From contig PUFA01000007.1 in NCBI GenBank assembly GCA_003508835.1, positions 16,453,001 through 16,517,000 of the forward strand: DNA of 64,000 nt, written 5' to 3'. The DNA is from Eonycteris spelaea. Lineage: Eukaryota > Chordata > Mammalia > Chiroptera > Pteropodidae. The notes under the pieces were generated by a model. That model made no database searches, was not told where the DNA came from, and saw nothing but the letters and a program-made list of their open reading frames with translations. A program made the position numbers and the translations under genes. Positions 35,340 to 47,224 of this stretch are shown here, piece after piece. The first letter of the stretch is position 1. Each line of letters opens with the position of its first letter.

Positions 35340-35525
35340 ATTTACCTGGCATTTTGATAAAGACTTTCTGTGTGTTCTAAACTTACACAATATTACTCTG
35401 GAGATGGACACAACAATATTATCTCATTCTACAATGCATTCAGCTTTTGCTGAAGTTTAGGCGATGGTAAATGGCTGAGGCAAGATTTGAAATCAGAAAA
35501 ACTGTTCTTAATCACTGTCTTTAAT
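35340..35525 (+). mobile_element. MIR fragment (decayed)
   Basis: tacctggcattttgataaag, tgaagtttaggcgatggtaa, aatggctgaggcaagatttg and aaatcagaaaaactg follow the MIR core and 3' order. Weak. Confidence 0.45.
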
Positions 35526-36628
35526 CACTATTCTATAATATTATTCACTTTTTATATGAAATTTACTGTCGTAAATAGTATAGATTTTTTTGCCTATCCT
35601 TAAGAAATGTTACCTAAGTGAATAATTTACAATATATATAGTCATGTGAGGGTACTTGGCAAAAAATCTGCTGTTTTATGATATAGAATGGGAGCAAACA
35701 TGGAGGATAGAGGTTACCCTATCACACTGGGTAATCTGCCCCAGAGTCACAAACGAAAGCTGGTGTAGAATGAATCATGAACGGTGTATTCGAACCTGTT
35801 CTCCTGGCCAAGCTTTAATGCCAAACTCACCTCTGGAGGAGGTTACGTGAAACTAGTCAAAGTTTTTGTCTCAGTTTTTCAAATTTATAGTACCTCCCTT
35901 TGCTTTCTTTCCAACTCCCTTTTGCTTTCCTAGAGCCAAAAATACTGTTCTAAGTGGCTGGAGTTAATGAGGAAAAGTCACAGTAAACCTGTGGGGTAGA
36001 AATTGGAATAGAGGAAAAGCCAGAGAGGTGGAAGCCGTTGTTGACAATGGCACATTAGGAATCAAGAAGTATTTATGGTGAAACTATTGATTCTGATCCA
36101 TGATTCCTGGTTGTCATGTTACAATTACTCTAAGAAAAAAAGCCATTTCAAACCATCTGAATGTCACTTTGTAATGATTACTCCTTTAAAGCTAACATTG
36201 AGAATATTTTTAAGCATAACTTTCTCATCAGCAGAGTACCAAGCTGTGATTTTGTAGTTATCCTGCATACATAGCAAATAAATAACAATTTCATTCTCAA
36301 TTATCCATTTCCAGGGGCAAATGCCTAGTTTTGTAAGAAATAGCCTATAGCGTGTAAAAATAAAAGTTTTTTTTTTTTTTTTATAAAATAGTAGGGAGAA
36401 AGAAACATATTAAAAGTGTAAATTTATTAGAAGTATAAATTAGGTGATGCCTATTTTGAATATAAACTAGATAGCTAATGCCAAGTTGTCGTCATCAAAT
36501 AATTTTACTTATCATTAGGAAGCCAGGAGCTGATATTTTATACTATCATGTGGAAATGTCACAGAAATCTCAACATATTTCAGGAGTTAACTTTGAAGGC
36601 TTTAGTTTCAGGATCACAGGAAGGATGG
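35526..36628. other. Unassigned DNA
   Basis: Contains a T run at 36367-36382. The 64-codon frame at 35656 has no recognisable domain. No gene seen. Confidence 0.4.
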
Positions 36629-36976
36629 TGGTATCAACTGAATGTCCTGCAACCCCTCCAATTCTTATGTTGAAATCTTAACCCCCAGTGTTATGGTATT
36701 AGCATAGGTGGCCTTTTGTAGGTAATTAGGTCATGAATGGAATTAGTGTCCTTATAAAACAGACCACAGAGAGCTCCTCACCCTTTCCTCCCTGTGAGGA
36801 CACTATGAAAAGATCACCTTCTATAAATGAGGAGGTGGGTTCTCATTAGATACCAAGTCTGCTGGTGCCTTGATTTTGTATTTCTGTCTCCAGAACTGTT
36901 AAGAAATAAATTCCTGTTGTTTTTAAGTCATTCAGTCTATGGTATTATGTTAGAGCAGCCTGAATTGACTAGGACA
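36629..36976 (+). mobile_element. MLT1 LTR (ERVL-MaLR), near complete
   Basis: It starts tggtatcaactgaatgtcct and ends ttgactaggaca, TG to CA, over 348 bp. Internal landmarks are cttatgttgaaatcttaacc, ggtaattaggtcatgaatgg, gtccttataaaacagacc, ctgtctccagaactgttaag and gttgtttttaagtcattcag, all in MLT1A/B order. An AATAAA follows at 36905. Flanking 5-mers gatgg and gagtg are similar but not identical. Confidence 0.9.
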
Positions 36977-37385
36977 GAGTGACCTCAGTCTATGGTTTTA
37001 CACAGCTAAATCCTAATCCCCTGAGATACCTCGGGATTTAATGAATAGTGTTCACAAATCCATATGGCCTGTGAGAGTTATTAAGTTTCAAATTAAAATT
37101 TTAATTATAAAAATGATGCTATGCATAGCCCTGTAAAAAAAAAATAAAATAAAAACGGGACATATACATGCAGGACTCATATTTGATGTTTAACTGAAAA
37201 ACTTCTCAATCTTATTACGTATTTACATACCTAGTCTAACTTGCTAGGCTGTTTCTAGAATAATGAGAAGATAAGTTCCTTCTTCAAAAAATATTAAAAG
37301 AGCCTCCACCAAGTGTACGGGGTTATGTTTTTTATAGCATCTGGGTAGTTTTTGCCAGTCTCAGTCTCTTAAGTACAAGTTATGT
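36977..37385. other. Unassigned DNA
   Basis: No feature recognised. Confidence 0.4.
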
Positions 37386-37400
37386 AAAACTGAGTGTGTG
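37386..37400. repeat. Target-site duplication, left copy
   Basis: aaaactgagtgtgtg, matching aaaactaagtgtgtg at 37535-37549 at 14 of 15 positions. Confidence 0.9.
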
Positions 37401-37534
37401 GGCCTATGGTCATGCTACCCTGAACGTGCCTGATCTCATCTGATCTCAGAAGCTAAGCAGGGTCAGGCTTGGTTAGTACTTGGATAGGAGACCACCTAGA
37501 AATAGCAGGTGCTGTAGACATTGAAAAGAAAAGA
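37401..37534 (+). mobile_element. 5S rRNA-derived SINE, short form (MEG-RS-like)
   Basis: This copy follows 5S rRNA from its first bases (gcctatggtcatgctaccct) to its last (ggtgctgtagac) and ends in an A-rich tail with G interruptions (37520-37534). The 15-bp flanking duplication proves retroposition. Compared with mammalian 5S as I recall it, most changes are C to T or G to A, several at CpG, as expected for a methylated insert. Box A (agctaagcagggtc, 37451-37464) is intact and box C has one clear change (ggataggag for ggatgggag). It lacks the 3' module of the copy at 8632. It is not a working 5S gene: it has no 3' T-run terminator and a tail instead. Confidence 0.9.
37451..37493 (+). promoter_or_regulatory. 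Internal pol III promoter (5S-type box A, IE, box C)
   Basis: Box A is agctaagcagggtc. Box C is ttagtacttggataggagac with one change from the 5S norm. In 5S genes these elements bind TFIIIA, and in 5S-derived SINEs they keep the promoter inside the element. Activity is not shown. Confidence 0.6.
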
Positions 37535-37549
37535 AAAACTAAGTGTGTG
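37535..37549. repeat. Target-site duplication, right copy
   Basis: aaaactaagtgtgtg, directly after the A-rich tail of the SINE. Confidence 0.9.
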
Positions 37550-38159
37550 AGCAAAATCTTGTTTCTAAGCCTTTCAGACTGTAGGACCTGGTTGTAAATC
37601 ATGGTATCTCCATCAAGATAGTGGCTATCAGAGAGGACGCATTTGTTAACCAGATGTCCTTCCCCAGGTATATCTTAAATGTTTACTGTGTATCACATTC
37701 TATCATAGTCAACATTGCAATATTAATTTCATTTTTTAAATCAGCAAATGATATTTAAGATCCAAAATATAGGCCATTTTAGTTTGTTTCTTTTTTTTTT
37801 CCCATGCTTTTCTCTAGCTTGAATACTTCTGTCAGACATTTTTATTGTCACTATAAAGCAGAATTCCAATATTATAAAAATTATGGTATTTCTCACAATT
37901 TTATGAGAGCCACAATGTCTTGAAATAATAAGACTCTTTTTTATGGGTTTTCAGAATATCTGTATTCTTTTCTGGAACAACTAAAAACAATATCCTTCAC
38001 AAATGAATAACTGCCTTCTAATTTTTCCCATTGAATAACCTCTTCTCCTTAAACCCAAATCCATATAATAAAGTTTCTTATCTGAATTTAAAGGGGATAC
38101 TTGAAATCTAATATATTTTCTGTCACTTAACTGGTAGATGGCTCAGAATTTAACTATAA
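37550..38159. other. Unassigned DNA
   Basis: No feature recognised. T run at 37791. Confidence 0.4.
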
Positions 38160-38244
38160 AAATGAGACAGATATTATGTCAAGTACATTTGGTGTACATT
38201 TCAAGTATCCTACATGTATTATTTCCTGTTATATCCACAATTAT
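38160..38244 (+). mobile_element. MIR 5' part
   Basis: attatgtcaagtacatttgg, then cctacatgtattatttcctg, matches the MIR head (ctaagcactgtatatgtatt-type). It is separated from a MIR tail at 38470 by a microsatellite. Confidence 0.45.
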
Positions 38245-38294
38245 AATTTTTTAAAAAGTTTATATTAAATTTACAATTGTAATTTAAAAAGACT

Positions 38295-38362
38295 TACATA
38301 TATATATATATACACACATACATACATACATACATACACACAAGCACATATATACACACATA
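38295..38362. repeat. TA/CA/CATA microsatellite
   Basis: tatatatatatatacacaca, then catacatacatacatacata and cacacaagcacata. A tandem tract of alternating pyrimidine and purine. Confidence 0.9.
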
Positions 38363-38469
38363 TGCCAAATACATATATTTACTACATGACAAAAATGTGG
38401 AATGAGATAGGGATAATATGAAATAAATATACAGAGCTCTACTACTCCAAAGTGATTTTAATCTACATC

Positions 38470-38640
38470 CTCATATTTGCCTTTATGAATATCCTATGAA
38501 TTAAGCATTATCATAAATATTTTAAGGGTTAAAAAATAATAACAAAAAATGGTTAACTGATTCAGGGCTTCACAGCTGATGATCAACAGAGATAAGATTC
38601 AAAGCCTGGCCAAATTAGTGATTTTTCCGCTCTAGAAGGT
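38470..38640 (+). mobile_element. MIR 3' part
   Basis: atcctatgaattaagcatta, ttaagggttaaaaaataat, cagggcttcacagctgatg and gataagattcaaagcctggc are in MIR order. With 38160-38244 it could be one MIR split by the microsatellite. Confidence 0.55.
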
Positions 38641-40224
38641 TAAGTGACTAGAAATATTGCACTAAATGAATGAGCAAAAAGCTTCAGGAACCAGCAGAAG
38701 AAGACAATAGTTCCAACTAGAACATCAGAGACTAGACTTTGGAAAAGTCAGTATGTCTTCTAAATTGTGAAGGAAGAGTACAATTTGGACAAGCAAAATA
38801 ATTCAAAAGAGGGCTTTGTAGGTTAAGGCAATGACATGGGCATAAGTGTGGAGACAATGTGTCAATATGTTAGAGGAAATCCTGTGTGGTAGAATGTAAT
38901 ATTGGCTGACGTATAGGAAACAAGATCAAGAGAGATAGATGAGGCAGAGCCACTTCATGGAACCATCTGTTGGGGAAAGTGTTTGAAGGCTGCAGAGTTC
39001 AAAATTACTTTTTGAGCTACATGGAACAATTTTAGGTAGAGTTGATATAAATGTCTTTACAGAGATATATCCTTGCATCAGGACTTTTTTATGGTGGCTA
39101 GAGAGATCTGGTATATCCCTCATGGATAACAAGGATTTGATTTTCAGTGGTTGTTGTGGGCGAATCATCGCAGCTAGTCTCTTAACTCTAGATATTCACT
39201 GTATCTCCCTCCCACCTCACCCCCCAATTTGACCGCATTTCTAAATCAGTGTTCTTTGAAAAAGTGTATGCATATATAGGTGGCTTTAGATATTTCCATT
39301 AGTCTCACTTCTCTGTCTTAAATTTCAGTTAGTTCCAAACCATGGAAGGAAAAAAGGTTGCTTTCTATTTTCTTTCAGCTCTCCAGTGATTTGAATTCAT
39401 TATCATAGGAAGTTGACCCTAGCAATAGAGGGGAAGATGGTTTGAAATGGAAATAAATTAGCATTAGTAATAGTAAGATCATATGGGAGGTTACTGCACT
39501 AAGTAGCTGTGAAGGTAAAAAAAAATTAAAAGTTGTGAAACACAAGAAGTTGAATTAACAAGCATTTAAACAATCATAATGGCAGGTGGAAGAACCAACT
39601 GTTTTGGATTAAACAATATGGCTTTATAATTTATGAAAGTTCCCAAAGCCTTAGCAAATTTGGACCTGAATCTACAGTTTTCTGAGTCATTCACATGGGC
39701 TCTAAAGAAAAAAATCTAAGGCAAGGGTTTTTCTTTGTGTTTTGTTTTCTTTGTTGGCAAAGAGAGTTAGAGAGGAAGTAAATGGGTACCCACCTGGACT
39801 ATTTTTGAAATTTAAGTTTGAATATTAACTAATACACAAACACTATCTATTATACATCTGGATAAATATTTTATAAATAATTGGAATAATTTGCCCACAA
39901 CTTTTTTTGCTGAGTAATTCAAAATTTAGTCCTTATGTACATTTTATCCAATTCTAGACATCAAAGAAAATACAAAGGATTATTAATGAATGAATTATTT
40001 AATGTATTATATTTTCATATATATTACTCTCTGAAATTGATATTATAAATATCCCATATTTACAGAGGCGTTCAATGAGGTTTATTGCTTCTGTCATATG
40101 GGTAGTGCATTATGAAACTGTGATTAATCTGAAATGTTCCAAACAGAAATGGAATTAAATTTGATTTGGTATGGTGTGCTGGGGACTTTCTATTGTTATT
40201 GTATCTAATCACAAAATGAAGCAT
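38641..40224. other. Unassigned DNA
   Basis: Part of 38650-38900 has the look of an old repeat (gagtgtggagacaatgtgtc), not assigned. The 80-codon minus frame at 38926 is not recognisable. No gene seen. Confidence 0.4.
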
Positions 40225-40328
40225 TATTGATGTCATATTAAAGGTAATGAAACAGGCTAAGAGTTATCAAATGAATTGCCGAAGTTCACAAGGTACATTC
40301 AATATGGGAACAAAGTACTAACCCTAAA
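40225..40328 (+). mobile_element. MIR fragment (weak)
   Basis: aaggtaatgaaacaggctaa, then gagttatcaaatgaattgcc and gaagttcacaaggtac, recalls the MIR 3' half (gaggaaactgaggc ... cttgcccaaggtcaca). Weak. Confidence 0.4.
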
Positions 40329-41089
40329 AAAACTGGTAAGGTGAGTGATTGGGTCAAATCAGACATTTCATTTCAATTAATTTATTTCTCTCATCTGTTA
40401 ATATTGAATAACACTCAACTTCCTCTGAAACTTTCAGCAAATTGTGTCAGAAAGATGTCTAGAGAGCTCTGCTAAATTGCTTCTACTAGAATTATGGAAC
40501 TACTATAATCTGACTAGATTTCGAGGGGAATTTTCAGTGATGTTCCATAATCATGAAAAACACATTAGAGATAATTTATTTTTTATGCCAACGATAACCC
40601 TTCTTTTCTGAAATCATACAATTTAGAGATGAAAAGAACATTATAGATTCTCTAAGCCTGCTGCTAATCAAATATTTGACTTCTTCCATAATATTCCTGT
40701 CCTCACCACCAATGCTGAAAACATAACATTCTGAAGTAATTCATTTCATATTTTTTTAGTTAACTTCTCACTGAAACTCCTGCTGCCTTTCCATTCATAC
40801 TCCAGTGATATCTATGTCTGCCAAGCACATACATCTGTACAATCTATCAGCTAGAAAGTACCTACTGGGAAATTCAGAACCAAGAATACAATCCAGGAAG
40901 GACCTTCTGGTTCATGGAGGCTGGCAAGTTCACTGTGGAGGCATCAGAAAGACATTGATACAGGGAGGCACATATGGAATATATGTATGAAAGGCAAACC
41001 CATAACAGAAACTCATTATAAGAAGAAAAGAAAGGCAAGAAGAAATAACTGGCATTGAGACAGAATCTAATGCAGTTAGGTATAAGCAG
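40329..41089. other. Unassigned DNA
   Basis: The 61-codon frame at 40805-40990 has no recognisable domain. No repeat recognised. Confidence 0.4.
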
Positions 41090-42130
41090 GTTACATAATA
41101 TGTGGACTCCAGTGGAAAATGAAAATGCAGGGCCCCTTGTTCAAAAAGCTGGGGAGAAAAAAATGCTGTAAGAAACAGTAAAATATAAAATGTTTTTTTT
41201 CTTCGCTGGTCTCTCTTATGGTGTTTTTATGTGCTATTTAATATCATTCTATGTAAATAGTTTTTTAAATTATTAGCAAATTTTTCCATTATTTTTTTAC
41301 AATATTCATTGTTAAATACAAATATAAGAACATTTGCCTCATTTGTGGAAACACCAAAATGACACACTTTGTACCCAGTAGCTCTTTCCCAGAGGGTGCC
41401 TCTAGTCGGTCCAAGCTAAGTAGTCCAATCTATACTTGGGGAGGACAGAGGAAGAAAAAAGGTTTTCCGCCATCCATAGAGCCATGCAGAGATGTACTGT
41501 CTCAGATTTGGAAATACAGGGGAATGTGGACATTAACTTCTGCATGGACACCCAACTTTTGATTGCACTCACCTGGGAGGGTAGTAGCTAGAACCTGATG
41601 GCTCCAGCTTCACCCTTCCAGGAGTCACCAGACTGATGCACAGCCCCAGCTGGGCTGGGCTCTGAGGAATGTAAACCAGTCATCTCCCTTTCATCAGCCC
41701 CAGCAGACACAGAGGTGTCTACCTGGGAGCATAGGTGCCCAACATGGGCCTCTGACTCGGGTCTCCTGAGTTGCGCCCTCCTGCCCTGACCACAGAAAAG
41801 TAGGGCTGTTGAGGTAAGTGGAGGGAAGCAGCAAGACTATGCCCTGTCGGCCTCTGAGGTGCCAGAGATTGAAGGGCAACTAAAAATCAAAACAGTTGCT
41901 GTGAGGCAGGACTATATATGAACTCAAGCTCCATGCCCTTTCTACCCCCTCCTACCATGTTTAATTGTGCCATCAGAATTCATTTACAGAATACGAAGTC
42001 AAAGATATTAAGAATTTCAGGACAGTGACAACAGAGCATTAAGCCAATCACTAGGCTCTTGTGAGCAAGGCCCCAGAGCTCACATGCCCATGCCAGCACT
42101 GGGTATAGGTCAGGTAATGTTTGACATGCA
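41090..42130. other. GC-richer stretch, probable old repeat (unnamed)
   Basis: Two halves, 41115-41290 (gggccccttgttcaaaaagc) and 41990-42125 (gatattaagaatttcaggac, cagagcattaagcc), recall one ancient mammalian repeat. The middle at 41360-41900 is GC-rich with overlapping 61- and 67-codon frames on both strands that show no domain. Whether the middle belongs to the repeat or was inserted later is unclear. Not a recognisable gene. Confidence 0.35.
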
Positions 42131-42679
42131 CACTTAAATTAAAAAGTCATCAAGTCAAGTTGGTGGCAAGTGTTGAGGGGCCCAAGCTGAAGGACCAGAC
42201 ACCAGAAAATATGTATCATGACAAGATCTACTTCCTCTCTCACTATCTGTAAATGGGTCACTAATATCTCAGTCAAATCATCTGTCATATTTATACTTCC
42301 CTTATTTTGTCAGTGTAGGTTTTACTATCAGAGTATGGTTTCCAGAACTGGGTCACAGATGTGGATACATATAATCACCTCTCCTTATTGAAATACTGTG
42401 AAGTTAGGAGGCAAACTGTTAAACAATGAGAACCCTAAGGGTTTCTCTGCATGATCACTTAATCCAAGAACACTTTCAGAAATTTGAACATTCCCAAACT
42501 AATTTTGTTTCTCCAATTTGTCTTATATCATTGTGTTAATAGAGCACATGTTTCAAAGCATACTAAAAGTACAGTGAAAGACATTATAGAAATATAGAGT
42601 TAAATATAAGAGTTCATGCTCTGAAGACTTAATGGCTCAAAGTAATTGTTTATCAAAAATAAAATAATGTTATCAATGT
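42131..42679. other. Unassigned DNA
   Basis: No feature recognised. Confidence 0.4.
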
Positions 42680-42762
42680 TCAATTTGTCCAACAAATATT
42701 TATTGAACGCTGCTGGAGAAAGTACTATGGGGAAATAGGCAGAGAACATATATTCACCATCT
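42680..42762 (+). mobile_element. L2/MIR-related 5' fragment
   Basis: gtccaacaaatatttattga and acgctgctggagaaagtact match the widespread ttcaacaaatatttattgag repeat start. Short and weak. Confidence 0.4.
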
Positions 42763-43879
42763 CCCAGAAATTTAAAATGTTTATCTTCTGACTTATTTGG
42801 TAGAAACTATAAATATTTAGACATTTTGTAAAAATCTCTTTCAGAAGTGACAAAAAGGTGCATTGGTGGAGAAACTTGACATATTCGAATGCCATACTTA
42901 CATAATTTCTGATTTTTTTTAATCCCTGCTTGCGCACTTGCTTTAAAAATCTGCTCAATATTGATTTTAAAGAAGTGATTATAGGGCCTTGGGAAAACTA
43001 CGCAATGTGATCTGATTCAGTTTATTATATATGTATCCATGTGACATTAATTTTTAGTCAACACTGAGTACCAACTAAAGGGAAAGACACTTTAGAAAGA
43101 TAATAAGAAACTTGGGTATCATGGTTGTAATAAGGGTTGGAGTGTTTTAGTGCATTGCCTTGGGGTCCTCCTCAGGGTACTTTTTAGATATTACTAGATC
43201 TCCCCCTATTTTTCCCACTCCACTTAGATTCTTCCCTTTGACACGACTCAATCTGGGGTCACTGACTGTCCCGTTCAATTTGGACCTAAACTAACAGTCT
43301 CAGTTATGGGGAAACTAATCACAGCTTTGCCTATTTAGCTAGTGGCTATTCATTAGAGGAATTTGCTAAGTAAATTGGTTTTTTATAAAGTTTTCAGAGG
43401 GAATATTTAACCACTTTAAAGTAGACTTATCTGTAAGCCAGTACAGAAATGGCACACTGTGTAAGTTAATTAAAATTATTTTTATTACTTAAGTAGTGGC
43501 TTTAATTGTCCACATTTAATTTCTTTTATATGTTTTTACACCTACAATTTAGAAAATGTATGATATGATAACGTAGATGACAGTAGTGCACTTTATTATG
43601 ATTATGCATATTGTATATAAATTCATAAAATAAAAATAACACCTCAAGTTTAATTATTTGCCCCTACCAAGGTGAATTATCAAATGTCAAATGAAACTAA
43701 TAAACACAGGCCTCTGAGATAACAAAGCCATATAGAAATCTAAATTGCATTTTCATACAAAAGTTAATTATTTTCTGCTGACATTGATAGCATATTCTCT
43801 CAAGTACTTGAGTATTTTTCAAAAATTTGATGCTGTCAAAACTCTGCATTTGAAAACAAAAGAAGAGTGAACATACATT
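42763..43879. other. Unassigned DNA
   Basis: 43140-43370 is less AT-rich but unassigned. No gene seen; minus frames at 42725 and 43697 have no domain. Confidence 0.4.
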
Positions 43880-44085
43880 CAAGAGAAGAGAATATAAACC
43901 CTAATTCAGTAACTTATTTTTAACATCCAAGACAAATGACAGATGGCTTTGATCTTGTCTGGGCATTAATAAAGCTTTGAGGAAGTTAGTGCCCCGCAGC
44001 TCATTTGATGCCAAAGGTCACTGCCACACTCCAATAACCTTACTGTGTTGTCCCTCTCCTGTCCATGTTGATTTTTATCTAGGAA
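43880..44085. other. Candidate conserved noncoding element
   Basis: aatgacagatggctttgatc and gggcattaataaagctttga are motif-dense (MEIS/TALE-type tgacag, TCF-type ctttgat, AT-hook-like runs) in otherwise repeat-free DNA. Inference from composition only. Confidence 0.25.
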
Positions 44086-45619
44086 TGATTTCAGTGACTT
44101 TGCCACAGGCAAGTTACACCTTTCAAGGTGCTGAATATTATTTGAGATATTTCAAAGACAGGCTAAATTGTCTTTTTCTTTTTATCGCTGTAATGGTTTT
44201 TCTGGTGCGATATCATTCACATTATCTTTTAATTTCTTAGTGCCGTGGGGTACAAACTGTCTGGGATTGTGTCTGTCACGAATGTCTCAGACATAAAAGA
44301 TTGTGGCTTAGGACAAGTACTACAAAGAAGCTTTAGTTCTGCCATCATTCTCTTTAACAGAGATGAGGACAAGGACTTAAGATTTGGGGGTGCCATCTGA
44401 ATTAGAACATGTCAATGACCGCTCTCAGCATTATTTCAATGAAAAGAAATATAAAATATTAACAGGAGCTTACCTGGTGATGATGAGTCTTATAGAAATA
44501 TACAAAGAAATTGAAGTATAATTCCAAATGAACACTAAGCCCTATGGGAAGTGATTTGATATGGGAAAAAAAAAAAAAACAAAAAAAAAAAAAACCACTT
44601 TGAATGTTATGCAGTTCCTTTCTCTGTGATTCTGTAATGGAAAGCAATAAGAACATTCATTTGTTTTAATTTTATTTTTAATCTACAAAAAGTATTGACT
44701 TCTCTTTGAAATCTTAACAAAATAATCTCACATCATCCTCTTCTAGAAAATTCTTCAGCAGCTTTCAGAACCATAATTTATTTCTCTCTAAATGTATATC
44801 CTAATTTCAAAATTATTCATATCTTAATCTTACTACACTTAGATTTTATAAATCATTGTGAATATGGGTTAAATTATATATAACATATACATAGATTAAA
44901 TTTATATAAATATATACTTTTTTTTTTCCTACCCAGAATGAGGCATTCTATAGTGGTATCCAGTAAAAGAAATTCCATATGCTCACCCTAACATGAGTAA
45001 TGCTTATTTAGGAGTTTGCTGAATAGATGTTACTTTATGAAAGCTTGAAGGAAGCAGATTGATCTGAAACAATCCATAATAGGATTAATAGTGCTGTAAT
45101 CCAGTCAGGAGACAGAAGATATATTTGAATTAAAAAATCATGAACAATAGAAATCTTACATACTAATTAATAATTAGATTAAAGATAATTATAATGGTGT
45201 TTAAAAAAGAGATTTTTTGAGGACTGGACTAGCTAATGAGACATTAAGGTACAGGGTTATAATTTGAAATTTTAAGAAAGGGTAGAATTTAATGGGCAAT
45301 CCAGGTAAGATTTACTTTATAACCAACTATTAGTAATACAAATACAAATGACAATTAAAGAATAAATAAGCACACTCAGTTCAGTAAATAGCCCTAGTTT
45401 AGGAAAAGGAATGAATTAGTTGGTGGGTGCACAAGACAATAGTGATTGCAGAGAAGTATGAAGAAATGATGATGTGTCCCATTAAAATAAAACCATGCTG
45501 CAGTTTCAACAGCCTCATGAAAATTTAGACCCACGTTGCAAATTTGTGATTTTATAATAGATTTAAAATGCAGTGGTTATAGGAAAGCCTTTAGAAGTTA
45601 AGTTCAGGTGGTTAATTAT
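44086..45619. other. Unassigned DNA with A-rich tract
   Basis: An A run at 44566-44594 is interrupted by single C. It has no clear retroposon body on its left. No gene or named repeat recognised in the rest. Confidence 0.4.
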
Positions 45620-45890
45620 TTTAGAATATACAAGCAATATCAAACACTTCCCTGGGAAAAATCCTTCATGTGGACAATCAATTTGTAATTCCACTTGTCT
45701 ATAATAAGAGATTTGTTATACAAACGAGTAACCAGCATCTGGTTAGGAAAAAGAACTTTCTCATCATTGTCGATAACTCTCTTATAACCTTTCTCAACAT
45801 CATTCTCTTCCCCAAAGGACACAACTATTCTGATCTATATTAATAACAATTAGTTTTGCCATATTAGCACTGTTGTTCTGATATATTTAT
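45620..45890 (-). mobile_element. L1 3' UTR fragment, antisense (decayed)
   Basis: The plus-strand order acgagtaaccagcatctgg, ctctcttataacctttctc and atatttatccattctcctgc resembles antisense old L1 3' UTR. It is strongly diverged. Confidence 0.35.
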
Positions 45891-45979
45891 CCATTCTCCT
45901 GCTCATGAATATCAAAGAATTTTTATAATGGGAGGTAGTAAATATTTAGGAAACTAATGCTAAATTTATAGGAAAAAAA

Positions 45980-47110
45980 AATAAACAAAATATTGATAGA
46001 AACCCTGAAAATATAAAGGAACAAGGAGAGACCCATATTACTAGAATTTAAGCATATATTGTAAAGCTTCTGTGATTAAATTATGTAGTTAATGTGAACC
46101 AATACATAGATCAATGAAACAAAACTCAAGGAAGAATCCTAGAACATAGAAAATGACAATTGATAGAAAAAGTTAGATTATTCCCTAAATGATTTTGGAA
46201 GAAGTGAATACATAAATATAGTGATAGAGTTGGTTGTAAAACTCGTCCTTCATAAAAGCATAAATTCTGAGTAGAACAAGATTGAAATTGTATGTTTTAT
46301 GTATTTTTGAACAACCACCACCCCTGCCCCATATATTTAGGAAGATATAAATAGACATTTCAAAAAAAAAAAAAGAAATACACAGGGTTAAATCTATATA
46401 TCTATATGTATATCTATATCTCTGTGATTAACCACCATAATAAAAGAAATGCAAAAATATTTTTCACCTATCAAATGTGCAGAAATCAAAATGTTTGATA
46501 CTACATCGAACTGGTTAAGATGTGAAAAACAGACATGACTAGATGAGGGCAAACTTGATAATATCTATCAAAATTCAAAATGTACATAACTTTTCACCTA
46601 GTAATTTTTCTTTCTCAGTCTTAAAGATTTAAAATGTGAAATGATAAATGTCAATTTTTTCTCTTCATCACTATTTGTAACCACAAAATTCGGAATGACC
46701 TAATTATTTATTAGTAGGAAACTAGCTAAATAAATTACATCCATAAAAGAGAATACTATGCTGTTAGAGAAAATAATGATGAAGGTCTGTATGTGCTAAT
46801 CTGGAACATTCTCTAGGACATATGAATAAATGAAAATACGAAGGGAGGCATAGTGTTTTAACATGTTTTTTTTTTTGTATAAAAGGGTAAAAAGATATAC
46901 ATTTGATTTATATGCATAAATAATGTGGAAGAATACAAGAAATTTATAGTAACATTACTAACTCTAGCTAAAATGTTTGAGTGACTTGGGGTCAAAGAGG
47001 AAAATGTTCACATGTACTTTAGGATTCTTTGCATTTTGAGTCATATGAATAAGTTACTTTTTAAAATTTGGCATTTTTTTTTACAAGTAAAATGGCATGA
47101 TAAGCTTTGC
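45980..47110 (+). mobile_element. L1ME-type LINE, sense (ORF2 C-terminus to 3' end)
   Basis: ORF2 text is recognisable at 46055-46160 (gtaaagcttctgtgattaaa, ccaatacatagatcaatgaa), then at 46440-46590 (ttttcacctatcaaatgtgc, aaacttgataatatctatca) and 46670-47090 (tagctaaataaattacatcc, agaatactatgctgtt, ttttgagtcatatgaat). A simple-repeat bulge sits at 46392-46425. All frames are broken. Age class is old (L1ME/MC-like). Confidence 0.7.
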
Positions 47111-47224
47111 AAACCAGAAAGTAATATGCAAGTGTAGGAGTTTATTTTATATTTTATTGCTATTAGGAACTACCTAGCTGTGTAACTTTTTTAATGATTA
47201 GGTAATAGAAATTTTAAATTCCAT

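Noticed and set aside
37401..37534. Functional 5S rRNA gene
   Set aside because: Ends in an A-rich tail with target duplications, lacks a pol III T-run terminator directly after the 5S end, and is substituted at many CpG sites.
38295..38362. CRISPR-like or other regular array
   Set aside because: It is a plain dinucleotide/tetranucleotide microsatellite; the window is eukaryotic.
41359..41879. Overlapping 67- and 61-codon frames as a gene
   Set aside because: They lie on opposite strands of a GC-richer repeat-like block with no recognisable domain.
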